Notes: a model not told the origin generated them from the sequence alone. DNA of 64,000 nucleotides from Halochromatium sp. (GCA_010912705.1 POWB01000010.1:62001-126000); one strand, 5' to 3'. Shown: positions 8,382 through 17,348, counted from the first letter of the stretch. Made by a program: numbers and translations.

Positions 8382-9506
8382 CTAGTGCTGCAAGAACGGC
8401 GAGCCGGGGCGTTGTGCGCTCAACCGCTCGATGCCGAGCACGGCGAGCAGGCGATCGATCATCTGCTGTTGAGTCTGGCGGTCGCCATGCTCGGCCTCGA
8501 TGTTGTAATACTCACCGAGCCGATGGCGGGCGACATAGTCGGACAGAGAGCAGTCGAAATTGCTGCTGTTCAGCTGCTTGTGCATCACATTCAGGCCAGC
8601 GGCATTGAGCGCAGCAACCCGACGTTTGAGCGCGGGGTCGGCGCTCAGTGGTGCTCTGCCTACGACGAAGATCAGGTTGTCCTCATCGCCTAATCTGCGG
8701 TTGCCTTTGGTGCTGCCGCTGCCGCTGCCGCTGCCGCTGCCGCTGCCGCTGCCGCTGCCGCTGGTGCTGCCAGAAGTGCCGGTGCTGCTGACGCGACTGG
8801 CATTTCTGCTGCTAGTGTTGCTGCGGCTAGCCTGGATGCCTGGATTGCCGTTCAGCCGGGCTCCCGGATAAGCCCTGAGTGTTGCGCTCTCGCGGGCCAT
8901 CGAGATGGTGCCGGCACCGCCATTGCCACTCCAGCCGTTGTGATTGTTGTGCAGGGCCAGGACGGGTCCGCGGCGACCTCGGTAATGATCCAACACCGCT
9001 TGGCTGTAGCCGGGGGCAGGCTCGCGCTGGCCAGGGCAGCGCCTGGACTCCGCATGGGAACGGCTGAAATTGCGATTGGGGTCCTGACCCAGGAAGTTGC
9101 GCTGCCCGCCACTGTCGACCGCCAGCAGACCACCGCCATAGTCGATGACCGCCTGTACCGCGACATCGAAGGCGGTGTCTTCGTTGTCGTGCGGCAAGAT
9201 CCAGAATGGTCCCTGCGGATGCTGTTGATGCTCAAGGATATGGAAGGTCCAGCGGAAGCGGCCTTCGCGCACCTGTTGCTGCCGATAGCAGAGCCCTGCG
9301 GCTTGGATGCGGCTGAGGTTACGGCGGATATCGGCTGAGTTGGCACGGGTCGGCTCCAGGCAATCGCTGATGGTCATCGAGGAGCCTCTCAAGCCGTCGC
9401 CGGCGCAGCCTGCGAGCAGTAGGATGATCAGCAGGCTGATCAGCAGGTGAGCAAGTCCGAGGGGCTTGCTGCGGCGGCCTAGTCTAAGCAGTGTGGGCGT
9501 GCTCAT
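8382..9506 (-). CDS. Lipoprotein with M14-like zinc carboxypeptidase/amidase motifs
   Basis: 374 residues. The N-terminus is a lipoprotein signal (hydrophobic segment, then LLAGC with the lipid-carrying C34), so it acts in the periplasm. Zinc-hydrolase motifs in M14 order are visible: H106-x-x-E109 (LPHDNED), DPNRNF at 142-147 (substrate-binding Arg motif of M14 enzymes), H186 in LALHNNHNG, and a late acidic site EYYNIEAEHG near 332-341. Between the metal site and the last motif is a (Gly-Ser)n run at ~245-265, encoded by eight GCTGCC hexamers on the plus strand. M14 relatives cleave peptidoglycan peptides (MpaA, Csd4) or N-acyl amino acids. It starts 5 bp after the NCS2 permease and is last in the five-gene operon. 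Confidence 0.6.
   Translation of the reverse strand: MSTPTLLRLGRRSKPLGLAHLLISLLIILLLAGCAGDGLRGSSMTISDCLEPTRANSADIRRNLSRIQAAGLCYRQQQVREGRFRWTFHILEHQQHPQGPFWILPHDNEDTAFDVAVQAVIDYGGGLLAVDSGGQRNFLGQDPNRNFSRSHAESRRCPGQREPAPGYSQAVLDHYRGRRGPVLALHNNHNGWSGNGGAGTISMARESATLRAYPGARLNGNPGIQASRSNTSSRNASRVSSTGTSGSTSGSGSGSGSGSGSGSGSTKGNRRLGDEDNLIFVVGRAPLSADPALKRRVAALNAAGLNVMHKQLNSSNFDCSLSDYVARHRLGEYYNIEAEHGDRQTQQQMIDRLLAVLGIERLSAQRPGSPFLQH
8712..8763 (-). repeat. GCTGCC hexamer microsatellite encoding (Gly-Ser)n
   Basis: Eight perfect GCTGCC copies plus a partial one lie inside the M14-like lipoprotein gene, in frame, encoding alternating Ser and Gly. The hexamer unit keeps the reading frame when copies are gained or lost, so length variation would change only the linker. 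Confidence 0.9.
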
Positions 9507-9511
9507 TCCGC

Positions 9512-10840
9512 CTAATCCTCATCCTTGGCACCGATGCGGAAGAGCTGATGCAGCAAGATCGCGAGTACCGTGGCTAGGGTTAGTGACGACGTGAACACTG
9601 GCTTGATCCAGGGATGCAACTGCGTGTACATCTGCGGCAGGATGTCCACGCTCAGGCCGAAGATGAGGGCAATACCAACCACAAAGGTCTTACGCGGGGT
9701 CATCGGCGTGCTCAACAAGATCTTCAGGCCAGCCGCGATCATGAAGCTGGTCACATAGAGCAGGATCGCGCCCATCGCCGCTGGCGGCATGATACTGAAT
9801 AGCATGGTGAGCTTTGGACAGAATGCCAGGACGATGAACAGGCTGCCGGCGACCAGGCCAACCCAACGGCTGGTAACGCCGCTCGCGGCTGAGAGGCCGA
9901 TATTACTGGAGGAGGTATCCACGGCGACTCCGCCCAAGGCGCCACTGCTGAAGACTGCGATCGAGTCGGCGAACAGGCCCTTGCCGAGGTTTTTCATGTC
10001 CGCTTGTTGCCAATCGGCATCATTGATGCTCTGACAGGTGATCAGGTTACCAAGACTCTTCAGGCTTGCGCACAGTGAGACGATCAAGAAGGGCAGCACC
10101 AGCGACCAATCGAAGGCGAAGTGAAACAGCTCGATCCCCTGACCGGGCAACGCGAGCCAAGGCGCTTGCCAGACTTGCTGCCAGTCGCTCTGATCTAAGA
10201 TGCCCAACAGCGACGAGAGCAGATATGCGACGACCAAGCTAATCAAGATGTTATAGAGCCGCAGGCGGCCCTTGGTCCAAAGGTTCAGCCCGATCAGCAG
10301 CAGTAGCGTCAGGCTGGCAATGCCGGTATTGATCGGATCAATCGGGTCTCCCGAGAACCCGATCCCGAGGAACTTGGAGGTTCCTAGGGGTACCAGCGCG
10401 ACCCCAACCATCAGCACCACGACGCCAGTGACGCTGTTCGGAAACAGGAAGCGCAAATGACCGATGACCCGTGACAGCAGCGCCTCGAAGACACCAGCTA
10501 GCATGATCATGCCGTGCATCAGCGGCAGCCCGCCGAGCCAGGCCGCTTGCACAGAGACTGCCAGATAAGAGGGGCCGCAGAGGTTCGGACAGAGATAGCC
10601 TGAGCCGATGGGACCTTTGTTGATGGCCTGTAGCAGGGTGCCGATGCCAACTGCGATCATCGACATGCCGACGACCGCTGCGGCCTGTGTCATGGAGCCG
10701 CCAATCTCCTGCACGATGACCACCGGCAACATCAATGATGAGGCCATCAGCACGCAATGCTGAAGGGCCATCACCAGTGTTACCCCCCAAGGTGGCTTTT
10801 CATCGACCCAATAGAGGATGCCGTCAGGCCGCTTGCTCAT
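9512..10840 (-). CDS. NCS2-family purine/pyrimidine permease
   Basis: 442 residues, strongly hydrophobic with about 14 predicted membrane segments, typical of the nucleobase-cation symporter-2 (UraA/PbuX/XanQ) family. Family features include the N-terminal ALQHCVLM (the QH motif of TM1), CGPSYLAVSVQAA, the GVVVLMVGVALVP helix, and a middle segment with the substrate-helix style GALGGVAVDTSSSNIGLSAASGVTSR. It imports a purine or pyrimidine with protons; the exact base cannot be told. It lies 57 bp after the Cache protein gene and 5 bp before the M14-like lipoprotein gene, all on the minus strand, which suggests cotranscription with the upstream ICL-like and MurE-like genes. Confidence 0.85.
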   Translation of the reverse strand: MSKRPDGILYWVDEKPPWGVTLVMALQHCVLMASSLMLPVVIVQEIGGSMTQAAAVVGMSMIAVGIGTLLQAINKGPIGSGYLCPNLCGPSYLAVSVQAAWLGGLPLMHGMIMLAGVFEALLSRVIGHLRFLFPNSVTGVVVLMVGVALVPLGTSKFLGIGFSGDPIDPINTGIASLTLLLLIGLNLWTKGRLRLYNILISLVVAYLLSSLLGILDQSDWQQVWQAPWLALPGQGIELFHFAFDWSLVLPFLIVSLCASLKSLGNLITCQSINDADWQQADMKNLGKGLFADSIAVFSSGALGGVAVDTSSSNIGLSAASGVTSRWVGLVAGSLFIVLAFCPKLTMLFSIMPPAAMGAILLYVTSFMIAAGLKILLSTPMTPRKTFVVGIALIFGLSVDILPQMYTQLHPWIKPVFTSSLTLATVLAILLHQLFRIGAKDED

Positions 10841-10897
10841 CGTTTGCGTATCCTTTGCCCATGGTTTGCCGAGATCACTTGTTCGTCTACTGCTTGC

Positions 10898-11860
10898 TCA
10901 GTAGCGTAGCCAAATCGGGTGGCTGACGGCCATGTCTGAGCCAACGAGATAGACCTCATCGCCCAGCTGCGCGCGTCGCGCATACAGTAGTTGCTTCGAG
11001 GGCGCCGATTGCCCAGGCTCGGGCCACATGTAGGTCACCCAGGCCGCGCCATCTGAATCCTCGTCAAGGCGCTCCATGGCATCGCGCACGAAGTCATGTC
11101 CAACCGCATCTCGATAAGTCAGTGCATGACGTGTGCTGCCGCCTGGAAACGCTGGGTCGACGACCAGCTCGCCGCTGTGCGAGATGACGTAGACATACAG
11201 ACCGAGCAGGTTGTAAGCGCTCGACTCATCAGCAAGTACAGTAAAGGCATCCTTTCCTTGCTGCTCGATCAGCACCACGGCACGATCGACCAGATCGGTC
11301 AGGAACACCACCTCTGGCCGGATGTTGTATAAGCCGCTCGCAAGCACCAGACGCTCACCCTCAGGGGTGGTGACGGCGACCGCATAGGTGCTCTTCCAGA
11401 TCGGTAGGAGTGCGTTGGGCGGCGGTGAAAAATAATGCACCCATCCGGCCGACTGCGCTTGATCGAGTCCAATGCCGACCAGCCATCGAAGCACGGGCCT
11501 GCCGAGCACATCCTCGAAATCGATGAGGTTCTTACCCACATGTGCAGGCTGCATCGGGTGGAAGAGACAGCGCCCATCTGTGTCGTAGATAAAGAGATAG
11601 CGATCATTCTTGAGCCAGCGGCTGCCAGGCTTGCCAAGCTCGGTGAAGGCGGCTTGGCCCTGCTGTTCAACCAACTGTGCCGCGTCGTTGACCATGGCAA
11701 CCAGATCGCGAACGGCGGCCTGTTCATAGATTGCAGGGTCTTGCCAGTCTGCGGCAATTGCGAGCCTTGCGCAGAGGAAAAGGATCGCGAGCGACAGAAG
11801 CTGAGCCTTAATCTGCACCTTAATCTGCATTACCTTAATCTGCACTAAGTATCCCCCCAT
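10898..11860 (-). CDS. Secreted double-Cache sensor-type protein
   Basis: 320 residues with a signal peptide (hydrophobic LLSLAILFLCARLAIA, cleavage near 36-38). Two successive Cache domains follow (~40-170 and ~185-310). Each begins with a long helix (RDLVAMVNDAAQLVEQQGQAAF; VDRAVVLIEQQGKDAF) and has the sheet motif YLFIYDTDGRCLFHP / YVYVISHSGELVVDP. Cache domains bind small molecules such as carboxylates, amino acids or purines outside the cytoplasm. No transmembrane anchor or output domain follows, so it may act as a periplasmic binding partner. The start overlaps the end of the MurE-like gene by 16 bp. Its first residues (QIKVMQIKVQIK) come from a 12-bp tandem repeat at 11805-11843. A later start at 11830 is possible. 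Confidence 0.75.
   Translation of the reverse strand: MGGYLVQIKVMQIKVQIKAQLLSLAILFLCARLAIAADWQDPAIYEQAAVRDLVAMVNDAAQLVEQQGQAAFTELGKPGSRWLKNDRYLFIYDTDGRCLFHPMQPAHVGKNLIDFEDVLGRPVLRWLVGIGLDQAQSAGWVHYFSPPPNALLPIWKSTYAVAVTTPEGERLVLASGLYNIRPEVVFLTDLVDRAVVLIEQQGKDAFTVLADESSAYNLLGLYVYVISHSGELVVDPAFPGGSTRHALTYRDAVGHDFVRDAMERLDEDSDGAAWVTYMWPEPGQSAPSKQLLYARRAQLGDEVYLVGSDMAVSHPIWLRY
11805..11843 (-). repeat. 12-bp tandem repeat at the start of the Cache protein gene
   Basis: CCTTAATCTGCA occurs three times (11805-11816, 11817-11828, 11832-11843). It encodes the repeated VQIK peptide at the N-terminus of the Cache protein and lies just beyond the MurE-like stop codon. Confidence 0.85.
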
Positions 11861-13470
11861 CCGAGTCGCCTCAGATTCTGCAGCACTTGCGCACGATCGC
11901 TATACGGCCGTTTGACCCCATTTTGATCGATGTAGGACTCGTGGCCTTTGCCGGCAATCAGCGCAACCCATGACTCATCCGCGGACGAGTCGGCCAGTCG
12001 ATCGAAGAGCCTGGCGATTGCAGCAGCCCGATCCAAGATGACCGTTGGTGCCGGATCGCATTGAGTCATTCCTTGCAGGCTGTCGTTGGCGATGCGCTGC
12101 GGATCTTCGAAGCGCGGATTATCAGAGGTCAGGATCACTTGATCCGAGCCGCGACAGACAGCAGCCCCCATCAACGGCCGTTTGCCTCGATCGCGATCAC
12201 CGCCGCAGCCGAACAGGGTCAGGATCTTTGCTTGCGGAAAGGCCTCGCGGATGGCGCCGAGGATGTTCTCGAGCGCATCCGGGGTGTGGGCGAAATCGAT
12301 GACGATGGTGCGCTGCCGATGGACAAAGCAGTCGAAGCGCCCGGCGACTGGCTGCAGGGCACGCCAGGGTGCTTCGGGCTCGGAGCCGAGCAGCCGGGTC
12401 GCCAGCGCGCAAGCCAGCGCATAGTTGGCGCGATTGTAGCGCAGCGCAAGGAATGGGCGCGCCTGCAGCGCTTCAGCGGGCAATGGCGTGCTGCCTCTGG
12501 CCGGCATGGGTGCGGCGTCAATCGTTGGTGCGGCATCAATATGTTCAACCGAGGGTTTGGCTTCCGGGACCGCCGCGGACGAAATGCGACTGGTTTCCGC
12601 TGGTAACACCGGTGCCTCGATCTGGATCACTGGTGTGTCGGGACCGTGCTCGACGCGCAGCCGGCGCTCGACCTCGGCGCTGGTCGTGAGCAGCGGCACA
12701 CCCTCGGCAAGCTGATCGAGGATCATCGCTTTAGCGGCGAAATAGCTCGCCTCGTCGCCATGGTAGTCGAGATGATCCTGGCTGAAATTGGTCCAGGCCG
12801 CGGCTGCGAAGCGCAGCCCCTGCACGCGGCCTTGGTGCAGCGCGTGGCTGGAGACCTCCATCACCAGGGTGTCTGCCTCGGCGCGGCAGTCGCTGAGGAT
12901 GCGCCGCAGCTCGATATAGGGTGGCGAGGTGAAGCCGGTCTCGGCCAGCGGCTGGCCGTTCAGCGAGAGCCCTAGGGTGCCGATGCTGAGCACCTTGCGC
13001 CCGGCCGCGAGCAGGATCGACTCCAGATATTTGATCGTCGTGGTCTTGCCATTGGTACCGGTGACGCCGGCGATCTGCCACTGGGCGGGTCCGGTCGGAT
13101 AGAAATGATCGCAAAGCCGCTCCAGCGTCTCGCCCCAGGCATCTGGGGCGGTGACGAAGATCGGGCGTCCGCCGAGCGGCTCAAGCTGGGATGACTCGGT
13201 TTGGCTCATGCCGGCCTCTTGACCGGCGCCGAGGCCGAGCGGGCGATTGATCACCAGGGCACCAAAGGCGCTGTGCGCCAGATAGCGCTCAATGATCTCG
13301 GCATCGGTTCTGCCGTCATCAAAGCGCTGGAAGCAGAGGATCGAGCTGGGTGTGCAGCGGTCGGCGCGCCATTGGATATCGGCCAGGCCGCTAAGGTCGA
13401 GCGCGTCGAGGTCGGGGGCCTCGGTGAAGCGGCAGGTGTTAATGACTTCGTGCAATGGGTCTGTGCTCAA
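11845..13470 (-). CDS. MurE-like Mur ligase (UDP-MurNAc-tripeptide synthetase family)
   Basis: 541 residues. Mur ligases join an amino acid to a growing peptide using ATP. Visible motifs are the P-loop GVTGTNGKTT (135-144, K142), MEVSSHALHQGRV, TNFSQDHLDYHG, FAHTPDALENI, FGCGGDRDRGKRPLMG, SDNPRFEDP (the DNPR box of meso-diaminopimelate-specific MurE, near residue 449) and GKGHESY. The N-terminal domain is divergent from standard MurE, and an Ala/Pro-rich insertion of ~50 residues lies near 285-340, before the C-terminal domain. No other division/cell-wall gene is adjacent, so this is probably a paralogue of the dcw-cluster MurE. It overlaps the ICL-like gene by 4 bp and the Cache gene by 16 bp, so it is central to the operon. 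Confidence 0.8.
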   Translation of the reverse strand: MSTDPLHEVINTCRFTEAPDLDALDLSGLADIQWRADRCTPSSILCFQRFDDGRTDAEIIERYLAHSAFGALVINRPLGLGAGQEAGMSQTESSQLEPLGGRPIFVTAPDAWGETLERLCDHFYPTGPAQWQIAGVTGTNGKTTTIKYLESILLAAGRKVLSIGTLGLSLNGQPLAETGFTSPPYIELRRILSDCRAEADTLVMEVSSHALHQGRVQGLRFAAAAWTNFSQDHLDYHGDEASYFAAKAMILDQLAEGVPLLTTSAEVERRLRVEHGPDTPVIQIEAPVLPAETSRISSAAVPEAKPSVEHIDAAPTIDAAPMPARGSTPLPAEALQARPFLALRYNRANYALACALATRLLGSEPEAPWRALQPVAGRFDCFVHRQRTIVIDFAHTPDALENILGAIREAFPQAKILTLFGCGGDRDRGKRPLMGAAVCRGSDQVILTSDNPRFEDPQRIANDSLQGMTQCDPAPTVILDRAAAIARLFDRLADSSADESWVALIAGKGHESYIDQNGVKRPYSDRAQVLQNLRRLGWGDT

Positions 13471-14363
13471 GCCTTGCTCCCAGTCGCGTGATTCGGACCA
13501 TAGCCTGCTGCGGTGGCGTCATAGGCCTCAAAGCCAAGCCGGCGGCGCAGCTCGGGAAAGGCCATCAGCCGCTGTGGATGACGGCCTGCTTTGAGCGCAT
13601 CCAAGGCCTCGGTCATGGCCTGCATGGCCGTCGCCAACAAGGTTAGCGGGTAGGCGGCGATGCGGTAGCCGAGTGCCTCGAGCTCGTCCGGCGGCAGGAT
13701 TGGGGTCACGCCACCCTCGAGCATGTTTGCGAGATGGATGCCAGGGGCTTCGCGACAGATGGTGGCCAACTCCTCGCGCGTTTCCGGTGCCTCCACGAAG
13801 AGCATGTCGGCACCTAGTTCGCGGAACCGATTGGCACGCTCGATCGCCTCGTTCAGACCAAGCAGGGCGCGCGCATCGGTGCGCGCTAGGATCAAGATGT
13901 CTGCGTCGTCATCGCGCGCCTCGACCGCGGCGCGGATGCGATCAAAGGCCTCCGCGCGCTCGACCACGGCCTTGCCGCGGGTATGACCACAGCGCTTGGG
14001 TGCGACCTGATCCTCAAGCATGATCGCCGCGAAGCCAGCCTTGGCGAAGCCGCGCAGCGTGCGTTGCAGGTTCAACGGGTTGCCGTAGCCGGTATCGCCG
14101 TCGCCGATGACCGGGATGCTGACCGCTTCGAGGATGTTGCGGCCCTGGTCCAAGACCTCGGCGTAGGACATCAGCCCGGTATCCGGCGCTCCAAGCCGAT
14201 GCGCGGCAGCGGCAAAGCCTGACATGAAGGTCAGCGAGAATCCGGCTTGCTCGATCAGCGTCGCGCTCAGCGCATCGCCACAGCAGGGCATCGAGATCAG
14301 GCCGCCTTGATCCAGCAGCTTGCGCAGCTGGTTGGGAGCGGTGGTCAGGGTGTCGGTGGCCAT
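13467..14363 (-). CDS. Isocitrate lyase/PEP mutase superfamily enzyme
   Basis: 298 residues, the size of the short (methylisocitrate lyase, PEP mutase, oxaloacetate hydrolase) branch. Visible are the metal-binding GDGDTGYGN (D88, D90), LEDQ with E117, and the active-site loop KRCGH at 123-127. The latter corresponds to KKCGH of lyases and argues for C-C bond cleavage rather than phosphonate formation. Substrate could be a 2-methylisocitrate-, dimethylmalate- or oxaloacetate-like acid. It is the first gene of the minus-strand five-gene operon, with a good AGGAG site ~8 nt before its ATG and a 285-bp divergent intergenic region shared with the DUF368 gene. No prp (methylcitrate) genes are nearby. 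Confidence 0.75.
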   Translation of the reverse strand: MATDTLTTAPNQLRKLLDQGGLISMPCCGDALSATLIEQAGFSLTFMSGFAAAAHRLGAPDTGLMSYAEVLDQGRNILEAVSIPVIGDGDTGYGNPLNLQRTLRGFAKAGFAAIMLEDQVAPKRCGHTRGKAVVERAEAFDRIRAAVEARDDDADILILARTDARALLGLNEAIERANRFRELGADMLFVEAPETREELATICREAPGIHLANMLEGGVTPILPPDELEALGYRIAAYPLTLLATAMQAMTEALDALKAGRHPQRLMAFPELRRRLGFEAYDATAAGYGPNHATGSKA

Positions 14364-14648
14364 CGGCTGGAGCTCCTGTTCGGCCTGGGGTCTTGGTGAC
14401 GCTAGCCTAAGTGGCTAACGCTCGCCTCGGATTCTGCAGCGCTGACGAGCAGGGCACAAGCAGGCTTCTGCTGCCGATCTTCTGTTTGCCGCGGACTGTT
14501 GCTTGGATTAGCCTGATCAGTCAACGATTCATCGACCGGGAGGGGTGTGGCCATCATCCCAGTGCACCAGATCGATCGAGTTGACCCTTAACGGCTGCCA
14601 AGAGCGCTCGAAAGAGAGGCGGCACGCCATCGCCTCCTGAGGAAGACC

Positions 14649-15707
14649 ATGTCGCCTAGTCCCGAAGCCGTACCGAACGACGAACAGCCCGAGCCACTGA
14701 CGCCAGCGCTCGCCTTCCGCGCCGCTATCGGTGGCGCCATGATGGGCCTGGCGAATCTGGTGCCGGGGATCTCCGGTGGCACCATGCTGGTGGCGGTGGG
14801 CATCTATCGGCGCTTTATCGACGCCGTGAGCGACGTGACGCGGCTGCGCCTAAGCATCTCTAACCTGGCGCTGCTCGCCGTGGTGGTCCTGGCCGCACTG
14901 GTGGCGATCGGCGCCCTGAGTGGCCTGATCGCCCAAGCCCTGGTGGACTTCCGTTGGGCCATGTTCAGCCTCTTCATCGGCCTGACCCTCGGCGGCGCTC
15001 CGCTGCTGCTGCGCATGACCCGGCCCTTCAATCGCGCTGCTTACGCCGGTGTCGCCGCCGGTGCCCTGGCTATGCTCACTCTGGCCCTGCTCCAAGGCAG
15101 CGCGGCTGACGCTGGCAACGCCCAGACCAATTGGCTCATGCTGGGGGTCGCCGGCATGGCCGGGGCCTCGGCCATGATCCTGCCGGGGGTGAGCGGCGCC
15201 TACCTGCTGTTGCTGCTCGGCCAGTACGAGCCGATTATCCATGCCATCAAGGACGCGGTGTCGGCTGCGACCCAGCTGGACCTGGCCGGGGTGTTGGCCC
15301 AGCTCGGCGTCATTGTGCCGGTGGGGATCGGTGTCGTCCTCGGCGTGGTGGTGGTCGCTAACCTGCTGCGCTTCTTGCTGCATCGCTACGAGAAAGCGAC
15401 GATTGGTGTCCTGCTAGGCCTCCTGCTTGCCGCTCCCGCGGGGCTCTACCCGTTCCGAGAAGGCGTTCCACCCCAGCTTGGCGATGTCTTTGAGGGCCAG
15501 CTCGTCACCGAGCAGAATATCGTCGAACTGGCGGCGCCAAAGAACGCCAAGGACTGGTCCCAGCGCAGCTTCACGCCCAGCCTCGGCCAGCTTGGCGGCA
15601 GCCTGGCGCTCATGCTCGCTGGGTTCTTCGTGACCCTGGGCATTGCACGGCTTGGGGGCGAGGAGCCCGACGCCTCGCCGACCTCGGCGACAGTGCCTAA
15701 GCGCTGA
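14649..15707 (+). CDS. DUF368 polytopic membrane protein (PopT-type undecaprenyl-phosphate translocase)
   Basis: 352 residues, about 9-10 membrane segments. The family hallmarks are clear: GLANLVPGISGGTM near 35-48, an inverted-repeat-like second half with GASAMILPGVSGAYLLLLLGQY, and GVLLGLLLAAPAGLYPF. DUF368 proteins have been shown in other bacteria to return undecaprenyl phosphate to the cytoplasmic face of the membrane for cell-wall and glycan synthesis; transfer of that role here is by homology. A GAGGAA ribosome-binding site precedes the ATG. It is divergent from the ICL/MurE-like operon and monocistronic as far as can be seen. Confidence 0.85.
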   Translation: MSPSPEAVPNDEQPEPLTPALAFRAAIGGAMMGLANLVPGISGGTMLVAVGIYRRFIDAVSDVTRLRLSISNLALLAVVVLAALVAIGALSGLIAQALVDFRWAMFSLFIGLTLGGAPLLLRMTRPFNRAAYAGVAAGALAMLTLALLQGSAADAGNAQTNWLMLGVAGMAGASAMILPGVSGAYLLLLLGQYEPIIHAIKDAVSAATQLDLAGVLAQLGVIVPVGIGVVLGVVVVANLLRFLLHRYEKATIGVLLGLLLAAPAGLYPFREGVPPQLGDVFEGQLVTEQNIVELAAPKNAKDWSQRSFTPSLGQLGGSLALMLAGFFVTLGIARLGGEEPDASPTSATVPKR

Positions 15708-15817
15708 AAGTGGATACTGAGTAGCCGTCTACCTTCTCCTTCCCGATGATTGCCCTACAGTGGTGCTCAAATCGGGAAGCAGTTGATGGATAGCTTCTTA
15801 GAAGCCAAACCGAGGGT

Positions 15818-17203
15818 TCAATCGGCAACCACTGGTCCCTCGACATCGATGACCGTTTCGCCCTCAGTCGGGATGCGCCAGGTCACGCGGCCAGTGCGGA
15901 TCAGCTCACGGCCCGGATCACCGGGCTTCTTGCCGAAGCGGATCAATTGCACAAGGTCGGAGCTGACGCGCGGATTGGTCGTGAAGTAGCCGTGGCCGAA
16001 CAGGTCGGTGCGCTTGCCTTCGTAGGCGATGAGATCGGTGCCGCCACGGGTTTCCAGGTAGCGCTGGGCCGTGTCCGGGATCTTGTCGGGGGTCAGCTGC
16101 CCAACGCGGGTGCGGCTACGGAACAGGATGCGCGAGACCTGCAAGGCGCGATCCTTGGGCGAGGAGTAGACGGTCAGGCGTCCATCGAGGGTGCGCGGCA
16201 AACGTACCTCGGGCCAGACCGTGACGAGGTCGGGATCGGAGATGAAGCCGGTCAGCTGTTGTGAGGCGATGTCGATATCGATGTCCGGTGACATCAGGAC
16301 CAGGTTCTTGACCTTGAACAGCGATGCCGGCTCTTTGCCTGCTGCGATGGTCTCGAGCGCGAGCTCTCGGGCTGCCGAGAGGGTGACTGCGGCGCCGCGG
16401 CTGTGGGCGAGGACATGCATCCCTTTCACCTCCGGCATCGTGGCGATGGTGCGGATGGTCTTCTTCAGGTGCGCCACGGCGAAGTCGGCGGTCTCGGTGG
16501 TGTTGGTATAGGAGATCAGGAAGTTGCCGGTGGTCGAGGCCGGCCAGGTGAAGAAGCTGCAGACTGGCTCGCGGCCAAGGAAATGGCAGAGCTCGGCGGT
16601 CGTGAAGGCAGCGTTGGCAAAGGTCTCGTTGAAGCCGTGCACATAGAGCATGACCTCGCCCGTGGGCGAGTGCTCGAGACGGCGTCGGACCTCGTCTTGG
16701 AGCGCCTCTCTGGCTGCGGCATGACGGGCTAGCTCGTCGCGATCGCGCAATAGCATGCCTTGCAGATTGCGCTTGATCTGATAGGGCTCGTCCGGGAAGG
16801 CTGCCAGCTCTTGAACCTCGCCAAGCTCAAGCTCAACCGGGCGCGTACGATCGGCAAGCTGGCTCTGCTCGGCAAGCCCCTGCCAATCGATTGCGGGAAC
16901 GAGCCGCACCTGCGCTGACCCAAAGGCGATTCGCCGCGCCCGCTCCTGACCATAGGGGAGGGCCTCTCCTGCTGCCTTCGCCTGCTCGACCTCTTCCGGA
17001 GTGGGCTGTGCTCGGTCGGTGATGTAGAGCAAGTCGATATCCGGATGCCGCCGCGTTTGCCGTTCCGGGTCGAACAGCGGCTTTCCACCGGGCTGCTGGT
17101 AGACGACCGGTGTCGGCATCAGGTCCCGCGCGGTGCTGGCGCAACCGCTGATGACGGCGCTGCTGAGCAGCAGGATGAGGGTCTTTGTGAGCAGTTCTGG
17201 CAT
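15818..17203 (-). CDS. DUF900-type alpha/beta-hydrolase lipoprotein
   Basis: The chosen start at 17203 gives 461 residues beginning with a lipoprotein signal (LLLSSAVISGC, C21). The open frame runs 114 codons further upstream, but that part crosses a palindromic element and has no protein-like character. The hydrolase core shows the strand-turn YVHGFN at 187-192 and the nucleophile elbow AHSRGA with S268, features of DUF900 esterase-like proteins. A late GHGY supplies a candidate catalytic His. The protein is expected to be anchored in the cell envelope; its substrate is unknown. It is isolated: the neighbouring genes are a convergent DUF368 gene and an intergenic region with a recD2 remnant. 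Confidence 0.75.
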   Translation of the reverse strand: MPELLTKTLILLLSSAVISGCASTARDLMPTPVVYQQPGGKPLFDPERQTRRHPDIDLLYITDRAQPTPEEVEQAKAAGEALPYGQERARRIAFGSAQVRLVPAIDWQGLAEQSQLADRTRPVELELGEVQELAAFPDEPYQIKRNLQGMLLRDRDELARHAAAREALQDEVRRRLEHSPTGEVMLYVHGFNETFANAAFTTAELCHFLGREPVCSFFTWPASTTGNFLISYTNTTETADFAVAHLKKTIRTIATMPEVKGMHVLAHSRGAAVTLSAARELALETIAAGKEPASLFKVKNLVLMSPDIDIDIASQQLTGFISDPDLVTVWPEVRLPRTLDGRLTVYSSPKDRALQVSRILFRSRTRVGQLTPDKIPDTAQRYLETRGGTDLIAYEGKRTDLFGHGYFTTNPRVSSDLVQLIRFGKKPGDPGRELIRTGRVTWRIPTEGETVIDVEGPVVAD

Positions 17204-17348
17204 CGGTTTCAGGCCTTGGTCTGGGGCGGCTTTGCGGCAGTGGCCGCAGTCTGCATTGACGCATAGCGACGCGTCTAGACTCTGCACGCTTTGACTGATC
17301 CCTGCTGCATCACTTGGGTGGCCTGGATATGGGTGCGGCCTCGACATG

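Noticed and set aside
14364-14648. tRNA or riboswitch in the divergent intergenic region
   Set aside because: No cloverleaf, T-loop or known aptamer sequence could be found; it probably holds only promoters.
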